Origin: Ancylobacter gelatini
GTDB taxonomy: Bacteria; Pseudomonadota; Alphaproteobacteria; Rhizobiales; Xanthobacteraceae
Reading direction: 5' to 3'
DNA length: 64,000 bases
NCBI RefSeq assembly: GCF_022601675.1
Contig: NZ_JAKVIL010000001.1
Location: forward strand, 1-64,000
Made by a program: the position numbers and the translations under genes. Position 1 is the stretch's first letter. The number at the start of each line of letters is the position of its first letter. Below are positions 1 through 8,904 of this stretch, one piece after another. The notes under the pieces are model-generated. The model made no database searches. It worked only from the letters and a program-made list of their open reading frames with translations, and was not told the origin of the DNA.

Positions 1-2
1 CT

Positions 3-77
3 CTCGCCGCACTCGCCCTCATCGTCGTGCTGCTCCCATCCGTCCGTAAAAAACGCGAGGAAGCCTTCCAGGAATAA
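3..77 (+). CDS. C-terminal end of a membrane protein (partial)
   Basis: The window opens inside this gene. The visible 24 residues are a hydrophobic stretch (LAALALIVVLLPSV) followed by a charged tail (KKREEAFQE) and a TAA stop. This is the typical end of a last transmembrane helix with positive residues after it. It is too short to assign a family. Other frames through this stretch stop early or lack this hydrophobic-then-charged pattern. Confidence 0.5.
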   Translation, partial: LAALALIVVLLPSVRKKREEAFQE

Positions 78-181
78 TGTGAAGAAAATGACGGAGGGTG
101 CGGGCGGGTATGGACAGGCCCGAATCCCTCTGCTACACGACCGCCACTTGCCGAGGCGATGTTTCGCCAAGCAACCCGGTC

Positions 182-257
<76 letters not shown>

Positions 258-402
258 TTTCCTGGTGGTACTGACCGATCAAGCCCCGCGGCACTTTCTG
301 CTGCGGGCCTTTGTGTTTTCGGCACTGGAAAGTTCCACTCGCGTCGCGTGCCGCAACTCTTGCGCTACCTGCGAAGGATACGTCGTCATCGACAATTCAT
401 CG

Positions 403-591
403 ATGCTTTGCGCTCATTGCCTGCGCTGCGGCCGCCGCTCCGTCGTGGGCCGTTCCAGCAACGCGCTGCTCGCCGAGAGCGAGGATGGCAAGCCGCGCCT
501 GCGCTGCGACATGTGTGGCGGGCGCAATGTGAAGCTGTTCCAGGCGCAGGGCCCGGTGGAGATGCTCGCCTTCCTGTCCGGGCGTCTCTGA
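403..591 (+). CDS. small zinc-ribbon-like hypothetical protein
   Basis: This 62-residue reading frame carries CxxCxxC near its start (LCAHCLRCGRR) and a second CxxC later (RCDMCGG), spaced as in a small zinc ribbon. The frame stays open upstream to about 265, but that part looks non-coding, so I took the ATG at 403. No strong ribosome binding site precedes it; a GAAGGA lies about 26 bases upstream. The gene sits just after tRNA-Lys and may share its transcript. I do not recognise a named family. Metal or nucleic-acid binding is an inference from the cysteines alone. Confidence 0.5.
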   Translation: MLCAHCLRCGRRSVVGRSSNALLAESEDGKPRLRCDMCGGRNVKLFQAQGPVEMLAFLSGRL

Positions 592-660
592 CGTCGCGGT
601 GAACGATTCCCCCGCTCGTGCGTTACCCGGTCGGGATCGTGACCTCGAGGAGAGCGGGAC

Positions 661-906
661 ATGGCGACGCGTGCACGCGGAATCGACCTTTCAGCAGCGG
701 ATAAGGCCGGCATCAGCCCGGCGGGCAAACACACCCGCGCCCGCGCGGCCCGCATCCCGAACGCGGACGCCGACGCGCTGACCGCCGATGCGATGGCGGA
801 GCCTTTCACGGCCGAACCCGTCACGGGCGAGCGGCGCTATTCTTTTAACGCCCTGCTGACGATCGGCATTGCCGGCTTCCTCCTTGGCCGCCTGTGCTCG
901 CGCTGA
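661..906 (+). CDS. small membrane-anchored hypothetical protein
   Basis: An 81-residue protein with a basic, alanine-rich, probably disordered N-terminal half and one C-terminal hydrophobic helix (ALLTIGIAGFLLGRL, about residues 64-78) ending in Arg/Cys/Ser/Arg. The sequence gaggag lies about 8 bases before the ATG and supports this start. The layout of a soluble head plus a glycine-containing C-terminal anchor recalls ElaB/YqjD-type inner-membrane anchors. Similarity to that family is only in layout, not in identifiable motifs. Confidence 0.6.
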   Translation: MATRARGIDLSAADKAGISPAGKHTRARAARIPNADADALTADAMAEPFTAEPVTGERRYSFNALLTIGIAGFLLGRLCSR

Positions 907-1000
907 TCGCGTCGGCGCCGACCGGGGTCGCTGATCGGCAACCATCCCAACTCGACGACCTCAACTACAGGCGGGGCCGAACCCCGCCGGAAAGCACAAT

Positions 1001-1894
1001 ATGCAAACCCTCAATGTTCGCCACGTCACGCATTACAACTATGCCAACCCGGTCGAGTTTCAGCCGCACCGGCTGATGCTGCGCCCGCGCGACAGCCATG
1101 ATCTGCGCCTCGTCGCCGCGGAACTGGTGATCTGGCCCCCCTGCAAGACGCGCTGGCTGCACGATGTGTTCGGCAATTCCGTCGCCATCGTGGATTTTCT
1201 GGAGCCCTCCAACGAGTTGCGCATCGAGAGCGTGCTGACGCTGGAGCGCTACGGCATGGGCACCCTGTCTTTCGAGCTGGAGGAATCGGCGACCAGCTAC
1301 CCGTTCGTCTACTCCTCGGACGACCGCACCGATCTTGGCCGCATGCTGGACGGTCATTACCCCGACCCGACCGGCGAGCTTCAGGCTTGGGCCAAACAGT
1401 TCGTCGCCGGCCGGCCGACCGACACGATGGCGCTGCTGACCGACATCAATAACGGCATCCATCAGGGCTTCGCCTATCAGGTCCGCCACGAGCAGGGCAC
1501 CCAGCCGCCGCTGGAGACGCTGCGCCTCGGCACCGGCTCCTGCCGCGACTTCGCGCTGCTGCTGATCGAGGCGGCGCGCGCGCTCGGCTTCGGGGCGCGG
1601 TTCGTCACCGGCTATCTCTACGATCCGGCGCTGGACGGCGACGGGCCGCAGGCCATCGGCGCGGGCGCGACCCATGCCTGGGCCGACATCTACCTGCCGG
1701 GCGCCGGCTGGATCGAGTTCGACCCGACCAATGGCACCATCGCCGCCGACAATCTGATCCGCGTTGCGGTGACGCGCGATCCGAGCCAGGCGGTGCCGGT
1801 GGCCGGCGGCTTTACCGGCCTGGTCGGCGACTATCTCGGTATGACGGTCGATGTGACCGTGCGCCAGCAGCAGCCCGAGGCGATCGCGGCCTGA
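1001..1894 (+). CDS. transglutaminase-like cysteine peptidase
   Basis: This 297-residue protein has the N-terminal beta domain of bacterial transglutaminase-like proteins (residues 1-85, starting with the typical HVTHYNYANPV) followed by the transglutaminase core. The catalytic triad can be read as Cys181 in GTGSCRDFA, His225 in GATHAWADIY and Asp241 in EFDPTNG. The family is thought to act as peptidases or amidases on unknown substrates, and no signal peptide is seen, so it is probably cytoplasmic. It is a single gene, with the HXXEE protein about 90 bases downstream on the same strand. Family assignment is firm; the substrate is unknown. Confidence 0.93.
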   Translation: MQTLNVRHVTHYNYANPVEFQPHRLMLRPRDSHDLRLVAAELVIWPPCKTRWLHDVFGNSVAIVDFLEPSNELRIESVLTLERYGMGTLSFELEESATSYPFVYSSDDRTDLGRMLDGHYPDPTGELQAWAKQFVAGRPTDTMALLTDINNGIHQGFAYQVRHEQGTQPPLETLRLGTGSCRDFALLLIEAARALGFGARFVTGYLYDPALDGDGPQAIGAGATHAWADIYLPGAGWIEFDPTNGTIAADNLIRVAVTRDPSQAVPVAGGFTGLVGDYLGMTVDVTVRQQQPEAIAA

Positions 1895-1987
1895 CGGGAC
1901 GCGATAGCGGCGCCGGCGGAATTGACGCCGCCGGCCCGCCATGGCTCGATGCGCCTTCGCGGAGGGTAGAGCCATGACGTTCGGGGC

Positions 1988-2461
1988 ATGACGGTCGAGA
2001 TCTGGGCCTGGCTCGCGCTCGCCGCCTACGCCATTCATATTCTTGAGGAGTTCTCGCTCGATTGGCGCGGCTGGGCGCGGGAGGTGCTGAACCTTCCCGT
2101 CGAATGGCCGGATTTCTACGTGACCAATGCCGCCGTGATCGTGGTGGGTCTGGTGCAGGCCAATCTGAGCTATCTGCTGCCGGTGATTCCGCTCAGCTTC
2201 GCGGTGCTGATGCTGATCAACGCCACTTTCTTCCACGTCGTGCCGATCTTCGCAGCGCAGGGGCGGTTTTCGCCCGGTGCCATCACGGCGGTGCTGCTGT
2301 TCTATCCCGTCGGCATCGGCATGTTTCGCGCCGCCAGCGCTCAGGGGCTGCTGAACGGGTGGACGCTCGGCTTCGCCATTGCCGGGGGCGTGGCGCTGAT
2401 GGCCTTCCCGATCCTGCTGCTCAGGCTCAGGACACTGCCCTATTTCCGGCAGTCGCCCTGA
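1988..2461 (+). CDS. HXXEE domain-containing membrane protein
   Basis: A 157-residue integral membrane protein with four to five predicted helices. Near the N-terminus it carries HILEEF, the His-x-x-Glu-Glu signature that names the HXXEE domain family. Conserved polar residues inside membrane segments suggest an enzyme or metal site, but no function is established for the family. A nearby ATG at 1974 runs into a stop after four further codons and is not the start. Confidence 0.85.
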   Translation: MTVEIWAWLALAAYAIHILEEFSLDWRGWAREVLNLPVEWPDFYVTNAAVIVVGLVQANLSYLLPVIPLSFAVLMLINATFFHVVPIFAAQGRFSPGAITAVLLFYPVGIGMFRAASAQGLLNGWTLGFAIAGGVALMAFPILLLRLRTLPYFRQSP

Positions 2462-2485
2462 GCCAGTCGCATAAACCGGCGCCGG

Positions 2486-3583
2486 TCAGCCCGCGGCGGC
2501 GTCCAGCGTGGGATAGGTGGTGTAGCCCTGCTCGCCGCCGCCATAGAGGCGATCGCGGTCGAGTTCGTTGAACGGGCCGCCGCGCGTCAGGCGCGCCACC
2601 AGGTCCGGGTTGGAGATGAACAGCTTGCCGAACGCTACGAGGTCGGCCTTGCCGTCGGCAATCACCTTGTCCGCCATGGCACGGTCATAGCCGTTATTGA
2701 CCATCCAGGTGCCGCTGTAGCGGCGGCGCAGCGCCTCGAAGTCGAAGTCCGGCGCAATGTCGCGCGGGCCGCCGGTGGCACCCTCGATCATGTGGACATA
2801 GACCGGCTTCAGCTCTTCCAGCACGTCGAGCACATGGTTGAACAGCGCCTGCGGGTTGCTGTCCGAGAGGCCGTTGGCCGGCGTGACCGGGGAGAGGCGG
2901 ATGCCGGTGCGCGCGGCGCCGATCTCGCCGATGATCGCGGCGGTGACCTCCTTGAGGAAGCGGGTGCGGTTCTCGATCGAGCCGCCATAGGCGTCGGTGC
3001 GCTTGTTGGCGCCGTCACGCAGGAACTGGTCGATCAGATAGCCATTGGCGCCGTGGATCTCCACGCCGTCGAAACCGGCCTCGATCGCCTTGGCGGCCGC
3101 CTTGCGGAAGTCGTCGACCACGCCAGCAATCTCGGAAAGCTCCAGCGCGCGGGGCTCGTCGACATCGTGGAAGCCGTTATTCACATAGGTCTTGGTCTCG
3201 GCCCGGATCGCTGACGGGGCGAGGGGGGCGGCGCCGCCCGGCTGGAGCGAGCGGTGCGAGACGCGCCCCACATGCCAGAGCTGGACGAAGATGCGCCCGC
3301 CGGCGGCATGGACCGCCTCGGTGATCGGCTTCCAGCCGGCGACCTGCGCGTCGGTATAGACGCCGGGCGTGTCCTGATAGCCCTGCGCGGTGTCGGAGAC
3401 CTGGGTGGCCTCGGTGACGATGAGGCCGGCGCTGGCGCGCTGGCGGTAATATTTCACGGCTAGCGGATTGGGCACCAATCCGGCGACGGCGCGGTTGCGC
3501 GTCAGCGGCGCCATGACAATGCGGTTCGACAGGGTGAGGTCGCCGAGACGATAGCTGTCGAACAGCGAAGGGGTCGTGGACAT
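2486..3583 (-). CDS. nemA: Old Yellow Enzyme-family alkene/N-ethylmaleimide reductase
   Basis: A 365-residue FMN-dependent flavin oxidoreductase with a TIM-barrel fold. Family signatures are the N-terminal SNRIVMAPLTRNRA and the substrate-binding motif HGANGYLIDQFLRD (His-x-x-Asn-x-Tyr) with YGGSIENR after it. These enzymes reduce electrophilic alkenes, nitro compounds and maleimides using NAD(P)H. The frame is open about 120 bases further upstream, but the ATG at 3583 gives the normal family length and N-terminus, with AGGA about 11 bases before it. It is divergent from a marR gene, the usual arrangement for reductases induced by reactive electrophiles. The symbol follows the closest characterised relative and is not exact. 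Confidence 0.92.
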   Translation of the reverse strand: MSTTPSLFDSYRLGDLTLSNRIVMAPLTRNRAVAGLVPNPLAVKYYRQRASAGLIVTEATQVSDTAQGYQDTPGVYTDAQVAGWKPITEAVHAAGGRIFVQLWHVGRVSHRSLQPGGAAPLAPSAIRAETKTYVNNGFHDVDEPRALELSEIAGVVDDFRKAAAKAIEAGFDGVEIHGANGYLIDQFLRDGANKRTDAYGGSIENRTRFLKEVTAAIIGEIGAARTGIRLSPVTPANGLSDSNPQALFNHVLDVLEELKPVYVHMIEGATGGPRDIAPDFDFEALRRRYSGTWMVNNGYDRAMADKVIADGKADLVAFGKLFISNPDLVARLTRGGPFNELDRDRLYGGGEQGYTTYPTLDAAAG

Positions 3584-3723
3584 GTCTGAAATCCTGGAAG
3601 TTGCGTTGTGGCCTGACATAGGTGTCCCGCTCCATCCTACTAGTGCGTCGCGCGCGATATTGCTGACGGTTTCGCCCTGCGCATTGCTGGTATGCCCGAC
3701 ATGCATGGCCTATGGTATGGCAA

Positions 3724-3747
3724 GTTATCATAACGTTGCTTATCATA
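3724..3747. promoter_or_regulatory. candidate MarR operator between nemA-like gene and marR
   Basis: The 186-bp divergent intergenic region has an AT-rich patch in an otherwise GC-rich window. It holds the perfect inverted repeat GTTATCATAAC (3724-3734), and its core TTATCATA recurs at 3725-3732 and 3740-3747, 15 bp apart. This size and symmetry fit a dimeric winged-helix regulator. The site lies 23 bp before the marR start, so autoregulation is likely. Binding is inferred, not shown. Confidence 0.5.
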
Positions 3748-3769
3748 TGTCGCGTTAGAGGATGCCGTT

Positions 3770-4228
3770 ATGCCTTTTCCCGATGACGTTCTGACCCTGC
3801 TGCACGAAGTGGCGCACCTGATGCGGATCCGCTTCGATCAGCGTGCGCGGGCGTTCGACATGACGCGTGCCCAGTGGGTGCTGCTCATCAAGCTGGAGCG
3901 CCAGCCGGGAATGACCCAGAACGAGCTTGCCGCGCTGGTGGAGGTGGAGCCGATCACCGTCGCGCGCCTCGTCGACCGGCTACAGGCGCGGGGCTTCGTC
4001 GAGCGGCGCCATGATGCCAACGACCGGCGGGTCTGGCGGCTTCACCTGAAGCCCGAGGCCGATCCGATCCTCAAGGAAATCGCCGTGGTGCGGCGCGAGA
4101 TGATGGCGGAGCTGCTGGGGGACAATCTTCCCCCCGAGACGGTGGCCGCCATGGAGGCCGCGCTGCGCCTGATGAAATCGAACCTGGTCGAGGGCGGGCG
4201 CCGCTTCCCCCTCGATGCGGCATCGTGA
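3770..4228 (+). CDS. MarR-family transcriptional regulator
   Basis: A 152-residue winged-helix regulator. The recognition region reads TQNELAALVEVEPITVARLVDRLQ (about residues 49-72), followed by the wing RRHDANDRRVWRLHL with the family's DxR signature. MarR proteins are dimers that usually repress nearby efflux or reductase genes and release DNA on binding phenolics or on oxidation. It is divergent from the flavin reductase and lies 11 bases ahead of the emrA-like gene, so it most likely controls both. No cysteine is visible, which argues for ligand sensing over thiol oxidation. Confidence 0.93.
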   Translation: MPFPDDVLTLLHEVAHLMRIRFDQRARAFDMTRAQWVLLIKLERQPGMTQNELAALVEVEPITVARLVDRLQARGFVERRHDANDRRVWRLHLKPEADPILKEIAVVRREMMAELLGDNLPPETVAAMEAALRLMKSNLVEGGRRFPLDAAS

Positions 4229-4239
4229 AGAGAACGATC

Positions 4240-5400
4240 ATGCTCGACCGCACCAAGAACCCGCCCGACATGCCCGAAGCCGCTGCCGACGAGGCGTCGC
4301 GCCTCGCGCCCGAATTGCCCGCCGCCGTCGACAAGCCCGCGTCCCCTGTCTCGCGCCGCCGTCGCCTGCGGCTGCCGCTGATGCTCGGCGGCGTGGCGCT
4401 GGTCGCCCTCGGCGCCGGTTATGGCTGGCTGAGCGGCGGGCGCTATGTCTCCACCGACGACGCCTATATCCGCGCCGCCAAGCTGATGGTCTCCACCGAC
4501 GTCTCCGGCCTCGTTTCCGAGGTCGATGTCCATGAGGGCCAGACGGTCAAGGCCGGCGACGTGCTGTTCCGGATCGATCCCCGCCAGTACGAGATCGCGC
4601 TGCGCAACGCGCAGGCCAATCTCGAAGAGGTGAAGCTCGACCTCGAAGGCCGCAAGCTCGACTACCAGCGCATGCTGAGCGACATCGCCGCCTCCGAGGC
4701 GACGCTGAACAACGACCAGGCTACCATCGAGCGCTACAATGTGCTGGTGAAGGACCCAGCCGCCCTGTCGCGCGCCAGCTATGATCAGGCCCGGTTCACG
4801 CTCGATGCCGACAAGGCCAAGCTGGACTCGCTGAAGCAGCAGGCGGCGGTGCAACTCGCCAAGCTCGGCGGCAATCCCGATTTCGATGTCGAGACCCACC
4901 CGCTCTATCTTCAGTCCAAGGCCAGCCTCGACGAGGCCCGCCGCCAGCTCGACCATACGACCATCCGCGCGCCGTTCGCCGGCACGGTGACCGAGGTCGA
5001 TAACCTCCAGCCCGGCCTTTATCTGGTCGCCACCACGGCGGCGCTGACCAATCAGGGCGCGGTGGGGCTGATCTCCGACGACAAGGTGTGGATCGACGCC
5101 AATGTGAAGGAGACCGACCTCACCTATGTGAAGCCGGGCGACGCGGTGAGCGTCACCGTCGACGCCTACCCGGACCATGACTGGAAGGGCACGGTCGGCA
5201 GCATCGCCCCGGCGAGCGGGGCCGAGTTCTCCATTCTCCCGGCGCAGAACGCCAGCGGCAACTGGGTGAAGGTCGTCCAGCGCGTGCCGGTGCGCGTGCT
5301 GGTCGAGCGCCGCGACACCGATCCCCCGCTGCGCGCCGGCATGAGCGTGGTGGTCGATATCGACACCGGCCATTCGCGCAAGCTGACCGACATTCTCTGA
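4240..5400 (+). CDS. emrA: HlyD/EmrA-family efflux periplasmic adaptor
   Basis: A 386-residue membrane-fusion protein. One N-terminal transmembrane helix (about residues 46-63, LMLGGVALVALGAGYGWL) precedes a biotinyl-lipoyl-like segment (VDVHEGQTVKAGDVLFRID), an alpha-helical hairpin and a beta-barrel domain (RAPFAGTVTEV). It would link an inner-membrane exporter to an outer-membrane channel. I took ATG 4240, which has GAAGAG 8 bases upstream. An in-frame GTG at 4225 overlaps the marR stop but lacks a binding site. It forms an operon with marR and emrB. Confidence 0.92.
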   Translation: MLDRTKNPPDMPEAAADEASRLAPELPAAVDKPASPVSRRRRLRLPLMLGGVALVALGAGYGWLSGGRYVSTDDAYIRAAKLMVSTDVSGLVSEVDVHEGQTVKAGDVLFRIDPRQYEIALRNAQANLEEVKLDLEGRKLDYQRMLSDIAASEATLNNDQATIERYNVLVKDPAALSRASYDQARFTLDADKAKLDSLKQQAAVQLAKLGGNPDFDVETHPLYLQSKASLDEARRQLDHTTIRAPFAGTVTEVDNLQPGLYLVATTAALTNQGAVGLISDDKVWIDANVKETDLTYVKPGDAVSVTVDAYPDHDWKGTVGSIAPASGAEFSILPAQNASGNWVKVVQRVPVRVLVERRDTDPPLRAGMSVVVDIDTGHSRKLTDIL

Positions 5401-5536
5401 TCGCTACCGGCCGCCCCATCGCCCCCCGCGGGCGGCCGGAGCGCGGCGGACGAGAGGGCACCGACCCGAAACCGGACCCTCTCGTCCGTCGACCCCACCA
5501 CGGCATGCGACCGCCGGCTCGGCCGCGGAGTGCTCG

Positions 5537-7108
5537 ATGATGAACGCCACTACCGCTCCCGCCGCCATGGCGGCACCGGACGCGACAAGTCCCGGCCTGA
5601 CCCGGACCCTCGTCACCGTCTGCGCCATGATGGCGACGCTGATGCAGGCGCTCGACGCCACCATCGCCAATGTCGCGCTGCCCTATATGCAGGGCTCGCT
5701 GGCGACCACGGCCGACCAGATCACCTGGGTGCTGACCTCCTACATCGTCGCCGCCGCGATCATGACCGCCCCGGTGGGCTGGCTCTCGGCCCGGTTCGGG
5801 CGCAAGAGCGTGTTCATCGTCAGCCTGGTCGGCTTCACCGTCGCGTCCATGCTGTGCGGCGTGGCGCAATCGCTGACCCAGATGGTGCTGTTCCGTCTCG
5901 CGCAGGGCGTGTTCGGCGCGGCGCTGGTTCCGCTGTCGCAGGCCACCATGCTCGACCTCTATCCCGAGGAGCAGCGCGGGCAGGCCATGGCGGTCTGGGG
6001 CATGGGCGTGATGCTCGGCCCGATCCTCGGCCCGACGCTCGGCGGCTGGCTGACCGACGCTTATAATTGGCGCTTCGTGTTCTACGTGAACCTGCCCTTC
6101 GGCGTGCTGGCGACGGCCGGCCTCGTGCTGTTCCTCAAGGACAGCAAGCGCAACGACGCGCTGCGCTTCGACTGGACCGGCTTCGGCGTACTCGCGCTCG
6201 GCATCGGCGCGCTGCAGATGATGCTGGACCGCGGCGAGCAGAAGGACTGGTTTTCCTCGACCGAGATCATCGCGGAAGGCGTGCTGGCCGCGCTCGGGCT
6301 CTATCTGTTCACCGTGCACATGATCACGGCGGAGAAGCCATTCCTCAGCCCGCGCCTGTTCAAGGACCGCAATTTCGCGGCAGGGCTCGTGATTATGTTC
6401 GCCATCGGCATGGTGCTGCTGGCGACCTCCGCGCTGCTGGCGCCCTACCTCCAGAATCTCGGCGGCTACCCGGTGCAGACCGCGGGCTTGCTGATGGCGC
6501 CGCGCGGTTTCGGCACCATGATGGCGATGATGGTGGCGGGCCGCATCATCTCGCGGGTGGAGCCGCGCCTCATCATGCTGCTGGGCCTCGGGCTGATCGC
6601 CTGGAGCCTCTACGAGATGACCGGATGGACGCCGGATGTGAGCACGCGCGAGCTGGTGTCGAACAGCATCGTGCAGGGCGCCGGGCTGGGCTTCGTGTTC
6701 ACCCCGCTGACCGTGACCGCCTTCGCCACGCTGGCACCGGAACTGCGCACCGACGGCACCGCCCTGTTCAGCCTCGTGCGCAATGTCGGCAGCGCGATCG
6801 GGGTCTCGATCACCTCGTTCCTGCTGTCGCAGAACACGCAGATCATGCACGCCGCGCTGGCGGAATATGTCACGCCGTTCAACCGCATGCTGCAAAGCGG
6901 CGGCGCCTTCCAGTTCTGGAACATCGCCAGCCCGGGGACGCTGGGCGCTCTGAACGCCGAGATCACCCGGCAATCGGCCGTCATCGCTTATGTCGACGAC
7001 TTCAAGTTCATGATGCTGATCACGCTGCCCACCGCGCTGCTGCTTCTGCTGATGAAGGCACCCGCCCGGCAGAAGCCCGGCGAGGGGCATGTCGAGGTGC
7101 TGGACTGA
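5537..7108 (+). CDS. emrB: DHA2-family MFS drug exporter (EmrB/QacA type)
   Basis: A 523-residue major facilitator protein with 14 predicted helices, the size of the DHA2 drug:proton antiporters. Motif A appears as GWLSARFGRKSVF, and motif C appears as MGVMLGPILGPTLGGWLTD. Together with the upstream EmrA-like adaptor it would form a tripartite pump using a TolC-like channel encoded elsewhere. GGAG lies 8 bases before the ATG. The 136-bp gap after emrA has no clear terminator, so co-transcription is likely. The substrate cannot be read from sequence; the reductase and MarR context suggests electrophilic or phenolic toxins. Confidence 0.93.
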   Translation: MMNATTAPAAMAAPDATSPGLTRTLVTVCAMMATLMQALDATIANVALPYMQGSLATTADQITWVLTSYIVAAAIMTAPVGWLSARFGRKSVFIVSLVGFTVASMLCGVAQSLTQMVLFRLAQGVFGAALVPLSQATMLDLYPEEQRGQAMAVWGMGVMLGPILGPTLGGWLTDAYNWRFVFYVNLPFGVLATAGLVLFLKDSKRNDALRFDWTGFGVLALGIGALQMMLDRGEQKDWFSSTEIIAEGVLAALGLYLFTVHMITAEKPFLSPRLFKDRNFAAGLVIMFAIGMVLLATSALLAPYLQNLGGYPVQTAGLLMAPRGFGTMMAMMVAGRIISRVEPRLIMLLGLGLIAWSLYEMTGWTPDVSTRELVSNSIVQGAGLGFVFTPLTVTAFATLAPELRTDGTALFSLVRNVGSAIGVSITSFLLSQNTQIMHAALAEYVTPFNRMLQSGGAFQFWNIASPGTLGALNAEITRQSAVIAYVDDFKFMMLITLPTALLLLLMKAPARQKPGEGHVEVLD

Positions 7109-7212
7109 TCGAGGGGCTGGACCAATTCTCAAGTGAGCCCGCCGGGCGCGCGGGCCGGGACGTCGGCGTTACGATCGGCTAGAACGGGGGCGAAGCAGTC
7201 AGGTTTCCCCGC

Positions 7213-8505
7213 ATGATCGACATCGCCACGCGCGTCTACAACCACACCTGGAAGATCGACCCGATCGTGCGCTCCGTGCTCGACACGGATTTTTATAAAC
7301 TGTTGATGGCGCAGACGATTTATCGCCGCCATTTCCAGACCCGCGTCACCTTCGGCATCATCAACCGCTCCTCTCATGTGCGGATCGCCGATTTTGTCGA
7401 CGAGGGGGAACTGCGCGAGCAGCTCGACCATGTACGCGGCCTGTCGCTGACGCGGGGCGAGTCCACCTGGCTGCGCGGCAACATGTTCTACGGCAAGCGT
7501 CAGATGTTCTCGCCCGACTTCATCGCCTGGCTGGAGGGCTTCCGTTTCCCGGCCTATCACCTCGAAAAGCGTGACGGCCAATATGAGCTTACCTTCGAGG
7601 GGCCGTGGATCGAGACCACCATGTGGGAGGTCCCCGCGCTCGCCATCATCAACGAGCTGCGCTCGCGTGCCGTGCTGCGCACCATGGGGCGGTTCGAACT
7701 CCAGATCCTCTATGCCCGTGCCATGGCGCGGGTCTGGGCCAAGGTGGAGCGGCTGCGGGCGCTGGGCGGAGCGAGCGTTGCGGATTTCGGCACGCGCCGC
7801 CGCCACGGCTTCCTGTGGCAGGACTGGTGCGTGCAGGCGATGATGGAAGGGCTCGGCGAGCGCTTTCTCGGCACCTCGAACTGCCTGATCGCGCTGCGTC
7901 GCGAGGTGGAGGCCACCGGCACCAATGCCCATGAGTTGCCCATGGTCTATGCCGCGCTGGCGAAGGGCGACGAGGATCTGGCGCAGTCGCCCTATCGCGT
8001 CCTTGCCGACTGGCAGCAGGACTATGAAGGCAATCTCCGCGTCATTTTGCCCGATACCTTCGGCACCACCGGCTTTCTCCGGCACGCGCCGGACTGGGTG
8101 GCGCGCTGGACCGGCATCCGAATCGACAGCAAGGAGCCGATCGAGGGCGGCGAGGAAGCGATCGCCTGGTGGCGCGCACGCGGGCAGGACCCCACCACCA
8201 AACTCGCCATCTTCTCCGACGGTCTCGACATTGACGACGTGGAGCGCATCTACCGCCATTTCCACGGTCGCATGCGCATGGGCTTCGGCTGGGGAACATT
8301 GCTCACCAACGATTTCCGGGGGTTCGCGCCGGGCGGCGCGCTCGACCCGATCTCCATCGTCTGCAAGGTGATTTCCGCCGATGGCCAGCCCACTGTGAAA
8401 CTCTCGGACAACCCGACCAAGGCCATGGGGCCGCCCGAGGCGATCCAGCGCTACAAGAAAATTTTCGATGTCGAGGAGCAGGAGCGCCGGGCCGTTCTGG
8501 TGTGA
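7213..8505 (+). CDS. pncB: nicotinate phosphoribosyltransferase
   Basis: This 430-residue enzyme joins nicotinate to PRPP to form nicotinate mononucleotide, the entry step of NAD salvage (Preiss-Handler pathway). Family marks are the N-terminal [22 protein letters not shown], the central [12 protein letters not shown] containing the conserved histidine region, and [10 protein letters not shown] with GWGTLLTND in the phosphate-binding half. Length is normal for the long proteobacterial PncB. It stands alone, about 100 bp after the exporter. Confidence 0.95.
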   Translation: MIDIATRVYNHTWKIDPIVRSVLDTDFYKLLMAQTIYRRHFQTRVTFGIINRSSHVRIADFVDEGELREQLDHVRGLSLTRGESTWLRGNMFYGKRQMFSPDFIAWLEGFRFPAYHLEKRDGQYELTFEGPWIETTMWEVPALAIINELRSRAVLRTMGRFELQILYARAMARVWAKVERLRALGGASVADFGTRRRHGFLWQDWCVQAMMEGLGERFLGTSNCLIALRREVEATGTNAHELPMVYAALAKGDEDLAQSPYRVLADWQQDYEGNLRVILPDTFGTTGFLRHAPDWVARWTGIRIDSKEPIEGGEEAIAWWRARGQDPTTKLAIFSDGLDIDDVERIYRHFHGRMRMGFGWGTLLTNDFRGFAPGGALDPISIVCKVISADGQPTVKLSDNPTKAMGPPEAIQRYKKIFDVEEQERRAVLV

Positions 8506-8904
8506 GGCCTGGCGGCCTGCCGGGGCGGGCCGGACGAAGGTGCCCGGGTGATGCTGGGGCCGAGGATGGTGGAAAGCGGCGCAGAGTTGCCGCAATCGGT
8601 GGGCAAGGTGAAAAATAAGGCGTGTGTCTTTCTTGCATCAAGGCGTTCTGTGCCGGTAATGTACCGCAATATGACGTGATGCAGGGGATGCCCGCACGAG
8701 GAAGCGGCCGCTGGTGGCCGCCGCAGAAAGTTGGAAGTACCGCATGCGAAGTGCTGATCGCCGCGAGACCGAGGAAACTGGCAGGGGCATCGCAGCATGC
8801 CGCAGGTCGTTGGCCCGCTCCGGCACTGGCTCTTTCCCGGCAGTCTGCCGCACGACGGGGCGCTTCCAGTCCCAGCCGTTGCATCAGGTAGGGTGATCGG
8901 CAGC
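8506..8904. other. 399-bp intergenic region with one weak promoter-like pair
   Basis: No convincing gene lies here. Open frames on both strands have unlike-protein composition and no binding sites. A possible sigma-70-like promoter reads TTGCAT (8633-8638), an 18-bp spacer, then TAATGT (8657-8662). It could drive the SH3-domain gene that starts 240 bases later. This promoter is a weak match. Confidence 0.35.
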
